A stretch of DNA of 64,000 nt, from positions 1-64,000 of the forward strand of contig CAZYCA010000042.1 in NCBI GenBank assembly GCA_964645405.1. The letters run 5' to 3'. Positions within the stretch are counted from its first letter, which is position 1. Each line of letters starts with the position of its first letter. This DNA comes from JAMWDF01 sp964645405. Its GTDB lineage: Bacteria; Ratteibacteria; UBA8468; B48-G9; DSTR01. The notes under the pieces were generated by a model, which worked only from the letters and a program-made list of their open reading frames with translations, was not told the origin of the DNA and ran no database searches. Shown in pieces: positions 59,684 to 64,000 of the stretch. The position numbers and the translations under genes are program-made.

Positions 59684-59692
59684 ATTTTACCA
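59684..59692 (-). promoter_or_regulatory. Extended -10 promoter of hsdR
   Basis: The minus strand reads TGGTAAAAT, then six bases, then the hsdR ATG. The layout is the same as at murG and predicts a leaderless message. Confidence 0.5.
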
Positions 59693-59711
59693 TTTTTTAG
59701 CAGCTTTGAGG

Positions 59712-59726
59712 TTTTAAGTCTTAAAA
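59712..59726. repeat. Palindrome upstream of the hsdR promoter
   Basis: TTTTAAG, T, CTTAAAA: a perfect 15-base inverted repeat ending 20 bases upstream of the hsdR extended -10. Its position suits an operator, but A+T-rich palindromes also arise by chance. Confidence 0.3.
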
Positions 59727-59999
59727 GAAATAGCGCTCTGGTAGCCAGATGGTAGAACTTATGTTAGAAAACATGGGTAACCGCTTTCCATATTTTCCAC
59801 TTTAGATTTTTTAACAGCCGGTACGGTCTTCCTGGAGACATAAACTCAACAGCACCAGGATTGCCTCCAGAAGTCAAAACCTCTTTTTTTTAAAAATCAT
59901 CCCCCTGTATCCAATTTTCCTCCAGATGCTTCTGGCAGAATCAAAATCTTCATTTGCAGGTTCAACAAATCCAAAAATACCGGCTGGAACCTAATTTTT

Positions 60000-60228
60000 T
60001 ACTCCCTTTTGTTTTCCTGCCTTTTACTCTCTTCTTTTCTCTTTCGTTTTTATTTCCTCCCTCCTTTTCAAAGGAGGTCCGGGGTGGATTTTTAAATCCC
60101 TCTTTCATCTCCCTTTACAAAAGGGAGAAACTGCAAATTAAATCCCCCTGTATCCCCCTTTGCGAAAGGGGGAAACAAAAAAATGCGAAAGGGGAAAGAA
60201 AAGAAGAAGACAAAATAGGAAAAAAAAT
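60000..60228. repeat. MITE-like intergenic repeat (copy B) with three hairpins
   Basis: Three perfect hairpins lie in series. CTCCTTT/AAAGGAG is at 60061-60076, CTCCCTTT/AAAGGGAG at 60109-60128, and TCCCCCTTT/AAAGGGGGA at 60154-60174. Each is linked to an AAATCCC motif, and GGATTTTTAAATCC is at 60087-60100. Flanking arms about 60015-60060 (pyrimidine-rich) and 60182-60225 (purine-rich) are roughly complementary, so the whole block can fold on itself. No protein is encoded. A degenerate relative lies at 55.7-56.1 kb. Confidence 0.6.
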
Positions 60229-60373
60229 ATGAAAGAACTAAAAAAGATAACCCTGAAGGCAACAACAAAACGAAAATCTTTTCTCCTCACTCCTTATAAC
60301 CTATCCGGGGTAATTGCAGACAGTTTTCCGCCAGAAAGAAAAACGGCCACAGCGCCTGTCCCATTTATAAGTT

Positions 60374-60402
60374 TTGAAAAAACAAACCTTCAGTTATATA
60401 CT
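60374..60402 (+). promoter_or_regulatory. Promoter of the UroD-family gene
   Basis: TTGAAA (60374-60379), a 17-base spacer and TATACT (60397-60402). Both hexamers match consensus at five of six positions. Predicted start is near 60409, giving a 24-base leader that contains AGGAG. Confidence 0.6.
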
Positions 60403-60432
60403 TAATCCTGAACATCTAACCAGGAGAAAAAT

Positions 60433-61512
60433 ATGAACTGCCTTAAAAGATTCAAGGAGGTTGTTTATTTTGGTAAGCCTGACAAGCCCTTTCTATGGCC
60501 CCAGTGGATTTTCCACGAGACAATTAAAAGATGGCAAAAAGAAGGCATGCCCTCTGATGTTCATTTAAATACTTATTTTGGATTTGATAGAATTGAGATG
60601 GCACCGGTAAATTTTGGTTTTATTCCTGCTCCTGAAGTTAAAGTAATAGAGGAAGACAGAGAAACAGCAGTATACCTGGATGATCTGGGGAACAAATGGA
60701 AAAGGTGGAAGAATTTAGAAATAGGCATGAGTCAATGGCTTGAATTCTGCATTAAAGATGAAGAAAGCTGGGAAAAAGTTAAAAAAAGACTGAATCCAGA
60801 ATCTCCTTTAAGATATCCACAATATTATGATGACTGGAAAAGATGTATTAAGCACAGGGATTATCCTCTTGGAATCGCTGCTGGTTCTTTTTATGGATGG
60901 ATTAGAAACTGGATGGGAGTGGAAAATTTATCAGTAATGTTTTATGACAATCCAGCGCTGGTAAAAGAAGTTATAGATTATGTTGCTGAGTTTGTAATAA
61001 AGCTTCTGGAGAAAATTGTCAGTGAGGTCAAATTTGATTTTGCCAGTATCTGGGAAGACCTCGGAATGAAACAGGGACCCTTACTTTCACCAGAAACATT
61101 TGCACAGTTCTGCCTTCCTGCCTATAAAAAAGTATGTTCATTTTTGAGAAGTCATGGTATAGATGTAATTATGGTAGATTCTGATGGAAACAACGATGTA
61201 ATAGTCCCTTTATGGCTGGAAGGCGGGGTTAACATGCTGTTCCCGCTTGAAGTTGCCGCAAATACAGATGCAGTTGAATACAGAAGAAAATATGGCAAAA
61301 AGTTAATTTTAATGGGCAACATAGATAAAAGAGCTCTGAGAAAGACAAAAAAGGAAGTAGAAGAAGAAGTGATGAGAAAAGTTCCCTATCTGTTAAAAGA
61401 AGGGGGATACCTGCCATTTGTTGACCACACTGTCCCACCAGATGTCCCCCTGAAAAACTTTGAATACTATCTTGAACTTGTTAAAGAAATATGGGCTGAT
61501 ATAAGTAAATAA
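60433..61512 (+). CDS. Uroporphyrinogen decarboxylase-like methyltransferase (MtaA/CmuA group)
   Basis: 359 residues of the URO-D superfamily. Visible segments are SIWEDLGMKQGPLLSPETF, VDSDGNNDVIVPLWLEGGVN, ANTDAVEYRRKYGKK and LMGNIDKRAL. These resemble the cobalamin methyltransferase branch rather than haem-synthesis HemE. Such proteins move methyl groups between corrinoid proteins and other acceptors, or demethylate substrates. It faces an MttB-family gene (ends 58 bases apart). No corrinoid protein is in view. Confidence 0.82.
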   Translation: MNCLKRFKEVVYFGKPDKPFLWPQWIFHETIKRWQKEGMPSDVHLNTYFGFDRIEMAPVNFGFIPAPEVKVIEEDRETAVYLDDLGNKWKRWKNLEIGMSQWLEFCIKDEESWEKVKKRLNPESPLRYPQYYDDWKRCIKHRDYPLGIAAGSFYGWIRNWMGVENLSVMFYDNPALVKEVIDYVAEFVIKLLEKIVSEVKFDFASIWEDLGMKQGPLLSPETFAQFCLPAYKKVCSFLRSHGIDVIMVDSDGNNDVIVPLWLEGGVNMLFPLEVAANTDAVEYRRKYGKKLILMGNIDKRALRKTKKEVEEEVMRKVPYLLKEGGYLPFVDHTVPPDVPLKNFEYYLELVKEIWADISK

Positions 61513-61570
61513 AATTCTTATTTTTGCCAGCAGAGAAAAAAAATGTTTTCCCAGCCCATTTTCTTGATTT

Positions 61571-63025
61571 CTATCCCTGTTTGTCATCAGCAATTCTTAG
61601 CAATTTCAGGAGTTCTTCCTTCTGTTTTTCCTGCAAGGGACACTTATTAGGAGCAGTTTCAACTAAATGAATGGCTTTCTTTTCTGCATTTTCCAGCATA
61701 TCTTCTGGATTTCTTATCCATGCATGTGGAATCTGTCTATCCATTAGTTCAGGAAACCATTGATATTTACGAAAGTATTTTAAAGTATGTTCCTGCTCTA
61801 AAAAATATGCTCCTTTTTTAGCAACTTCTTTAATCACTTCTTCCCCGATGGTTTCCTCGCTAACTTGAAAGCCTTCAGCACATTTTTTAAGAGCGGATAT
61901 CAACTCCATGTCCAGTATCAACTGCACAATACTTCCGACATCAGCAAACGCTAATGTCCCCAGAGCACCGAAACTCCTCATTCCACACATGAAAGCCAGC
62001 CCCATGCCGAATGCTTTCTCCGTCATGCTCTGCGTTCCTGGCTCTTTAGCAGAGGTATACAGTAAATCTCCCACCGCTGCACCTTCTGGAGAATAACCAA
62101 AAAGATAAGATGCAATTTGCAGTCCTGCGGTACTTATGATCAAAGTTTCTGGACCCCATTGATTATGCACAGCATTTTTCATATCAAAGCTTAAAGGAGC
62201 AACTGGCCAGCCGGCAAGGCTACTGTCTATAGCCAGGCTGATAGCGTTAATTCCCAGAACCTCAGCAGTAATCAGAGCTAAAGCACCATCATAGGTAACA
62301 GGTGTAGCAATCCCACAAACAGGCATGGAAGTATAATTTAGCGGCTTTCCTGTGAGGTTTCTTAACTTCATTCCTGCTTCCACGCTTTCTCTGGAAATCA
62401 TAAATGGTGTATTAATCCAGATTTTTGCCGGGGAAAGTAAATTTTCTATTCCTTTTTTTCTTGAACCATAATAAATCACATTTGCTTCCACAAAGTAATC
62501 AAGTGCTTCAGGAGAATAACAGGATACACGGTACGGCTTATCACTGTTTAACATAATGGTAATGTAAGCGTGCACATCACGCGTTTTTAAGGCAGCATCA
62601 GTCGGAATGAAAGTGGGATGACTTCTTCCTAAACCTTCAAAGCAATTCACCACCCGGCTGAAATCCGCTAAATCTTTAGAGGTAGCGGGTCTTAATTTTT
62701 TAGAATATACATCACAGCAAAGAGTTGCCTGTCCGGAGGCAAAATAGCTAATTTCTGGAGAAGCTTCAACCACTCTTGTATTCTGCTGATTTTTTTCCTT
62801 CTCTTTATTTATGCACTCCAGGGTAATATCTATGACTTTGTCTGTAAACTTCACTTTTTTCCCTCTTATTTCACAACCAAAGTTTCTTAAATACTCCATA
62901 AATTCATCCGTACCATCAATAGTCCATTCCACATTACGAAAAATGCGAATACTTGCCCCTACAATTTTTTGGATGTCCTTTTCATCAAATCTTACACACT
63001 GCGGAATTAGCCATCTAAATGACAT
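61571..63025 (-). CDS. MttB-family (trimethylamine methyltransferase-like) protein, non-pyrrolysine
   Basis: 484 residues of the MttB superfamily. Supporting segments are NYTSMPVCGIATPVTYDGAL, EVLGINAISLAIDSS and the C-terminal helical tail with HTLKYFRKYQWFPELMDRQI. The frame is open throughout with no in-frame TAG, so it is a non-pyrrolysine member. Known examples demethylate quaternary amines such as glycine betaine or carnitine and pass the methyl to a corrinoid protein. Substrate unknown. AGGAATAAAA precedes the ATG. It follows a UroD-family gene by 102 bases. Confidence 0.85.
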   Translation of the reverse strand: MSFRWLIPQCVRFDEKDIQKIVGASIRIFRNVEWTIDGTDEFMEYLRNFGCEIRGKKVKFTDKVIDITLECINKEKEKNQQNTRVVEASPEISYFASGQATLCCDVYSKKLRPATSKDLADFSRVVNCFEGLGRSHPTFIPTDAALKTRDVHAYITIMLNSDKPYRVSCYSPEALDYFVEANVIYYGSRKKGIENLLSPAKIWINTPFMISRESVEAGMKLRNLTGKPLNYTSMPVCGIATPVTYDGALALITAEVLGINAISLAIDSSLAGWPVAPLSFDMKNAVHNQWGPETLIISTAGLQIASYLFGYSPEGAAVGDLLYTSAKEPGTQSMTEKAFGMGLAFMCGMRSFGALGTLAFADVGSIVQLILDMELISALKKCAEGFQVSEETIGEEVIKEVAKKGAYFLEQEHTLKYFRKYQWFPELMDRQIPHAWIRNPEDMLENAEKKAIHLVETAPNKCPLQEKQKEELLKLLRIADDKQG

Positions 63026-63127
63026 TTTTATTCCTACTTTCTTTCCACTCTTGTATACCTTTTATACTCCGGACATCCACAAACAAATCATTTTTTCTCT
63101 TCAGAAGTAATTTTTCTGCCTTGAAAG

Positions 63128-64000
63128 TCACCTTTCATAATGTATAACCTCGTACAGGGCAATGATATTTTCCAGCTTTGTACTGTTGTCAATCTCTGTT
63201 GTGGAACCAATAAAATAACCAGGACCAGCTTGCCTTATTGCCTTCCGACATTCTTCTTTTACCTGTTCTGCTGTTCCCAGAGCAAGCAACTGGCTCATAT
63301 CAATCCCACCAGCAAGAAAAATCTTATATCCATACTTCTGTCTGACTTCCCTGATACTCATCCCGGCAACTGTCTCCAGAGGATTTAGCCCGTCAATACC
63401 TGTCTCTATTAAATCATCCATTACATCCATCAGATACCCATCAGAATGGAAAAGACACTTGAAAGAATGTTCATGCCATGCCTCATTGAGTTTTCTCAAT
63501 CTGGGAAAAAATTCTTTTCTCAAAAAAGCAGGACTGTGCAGAAGTTTCTCCTTACAGGCAATATCACCATAGGTTAAAACGCAGGGTGATAGTTTTTTAT
63601 CGGCAACCGCGTGGCATATCTTGATATTTTTTTCCGTATACTCATCAAGAAATTCTGAGATAATCCCGGGGTCATCGCTGTAGATAAAAGAAAAAAGTTC
63701 AAAGCCAAGAATATTTCTGATTTCATCAAGTCCTGTACCGTGCTGGGCAAGAAGGTTAACTGTCTCGCCAATCAGCGATTGGATTTTCAAAAAATCTTCG
63801 TGGTATTTTTTTCTGTATTCAGCATCGTTTCTTTCTATTGCTTCTCTATTTTCCCTGATTTTCATTATCCATTTTTTCAGAAACTCAATTGCTCCTTTCT
63901 CATCGTTAAATGGTCTTTTTTTCACCCATGTTGTTTTTTCCACCGGTGATGAATGATAGATAATCCCGAATTCATCTTCCAGGTCTTCTTCCAGGACCGG
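63128..64000 (-). CDS. UroD-family methyltransferase, C-terminal part (runs off right edge)
   Basis: At least 290 codons remain open to the window edge. A GTG at 63943 could be read as a start. However, the frame continues upstream with PVLEEDLEDEFGIIYHSSPV, which matches the family's conserved 'D-x-x-G' strand, so the true start is outside. Motifs include FHSDGYLMDVMDDLIETGID, LNPLETVAGMSIREVRQKYG and FLAGGIDMSQLL. It is the same superfamily as the gene at 60.4 kb but clearly diverged. Likely co-transcribed with the MttB gene as a methyl-transfer unit. Confidence 0.82.
   Translation of the reverse strand, partial: PVLEEDLEDEFGIIYHSSPVEKTTWVKKRPFNDEKGAIEFLKKWIMKIRENREAIERNDAEYRKKYHEDFLKIQSLIGETVNLLAQHGTGLDEIRNILGFELFSFIYSDDPGIISEFLDEYTEKNIKICHAVADKKLSPCVLTYGDIACKEKLLHSPAFLRKEFFPRLRKLNEAWHEHSFKCLFHSDGYLMDVMDDLIETGIDGLNPLETVAGMSIREVRQKYGYKIFLAGGIDMSQLLALGTAEQVKEECRKAIRQAGPGYFIGSTTEIDNSTKLENIIALYEVIHYER

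Larger units (their letters stand above)
59678..60432. other. 755-base intergenic region between hsdR and the UroD-family gene
   Basis: No gene is supported. It contains the hsdR promoter and a nearby palindrome at its left end, about 250 bases with no recognisable feature (59730-59990), a MITE-like repeat (60000-60228), and the UroD-gene promoter at its right end. A 58-codon open frame following the repeat (from 60229) lacks a ribosome site and family features. Confidence 0.6.

Noticed and set aside
60061..60174. Hairpin series considered as a CRISPR array
   Set aside because: Repeats are not identical, differ in length, and there are no regular spacers or cas genes.
60160..60405. 81-codon plus-strand frame after the hairpin repeat
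   Set aside because: It begins inside the repeat, is Lys-rich from purine bias, has no ribosome site, and overlaps the promoter of the next gene.
63128..63943. Reading the last gene as complete from the GTG at 63943
   Set aside because: The frame stays open to the window edge with family-like residues upstream, so the start lies outside.

Overview
The window looks like the chromosome of an uncultured, probably anaerobic bacterium. A bacterial tuf-tRNA cluster, a complete type II fatty-acid operon, SecDF, MurC/MurG/MurJ and DUF1844 and DUF4321 proteins sit beside MttB and uroporphyrinogen-decarboxylase-like (UroD) methyltransferases, a second TrpB (TrpB2), and large HEAT and beta-propeller proteins. 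That mix fits candidate-phylum bacteria known mostly from metagenomes, but the phylum cannot be fixed from sequence reading alone. Coding density is very high. Many neighbouring genes overlap by ATGA, and no convincing rho-independent terminator was seen.

Region 1 (1-23.6 kb, minus strand) is a long housekeeping block. In transcription order it reads coaX, birA, a CBS/DUF21 membrane protein, lysS, murJ, an M50 protease, a DUF1844 protein, uvrC, obgE, prfB, coaB and an N-acetylneuraminate lyase-like gene. A promoter follows, then hisI, secD, secF, rsmD, coaD, rpmF, plsX, fabH, fabD, fabG, acpP, fabF, an acyl-CoA dehydrogenase and rluD. It ends with tRNA-Gly(GCC), tRNA-Thr(GGT) and the 5' end of tuf.

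Region 2 (23.6-24.7 kb) is a decayed junction. It holds a truncated IS256-type transposase, two apparent coding remnants on the opposite strand, and the trp operon promoter with a possible leader peptide.

Region 3 (24.7-36.8 kb, plus strand) holds trpD, a TPR lipoprotein, trpC, trpB2, trpF, trpB, trpA, a membrane coiled-coil protein and hom. It is followed by a potassium-uptake operon: two half-size TrkA proteins, a previously hidden 48-residue hydrophobic peptide, TrkH and an anchored OB-fold-like protein.

Region 4 (36.7-55.6 kb) is mixed. On the minus strand are a sorbitol-dehydrogenase-like gene, DUF4321, a half-size UPF0016 exporter and miaB. On the plus strand are a LonB-like protease, a clan-A glycoside hydrolase and a cellulose-synthase-like GT2. 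On the minus strand again are murG, murC, nnrE, a HEAT/CBM9-like protein, a TPR/beta-propeller protein, a Gfo/Idh oxidoreductase and era.

Region 5 (55.6-64 kb) is accessory and more A+T-rich by eye. It has an orphan HsdR with a YgjP-type metallopeptidase, MITE-like intergenic repeats, and UroD and MttB methyltransferases. The last gene runs off the right edge.

The observations most worth following are the hidden Trk-operon peptide, a possible leaderless trp leader peptide with a stem that could mask the trpD ribosome site, the paired exported HEAT and propeller proteins, and the methylase-less HsdR/metallopeptidase cassette.
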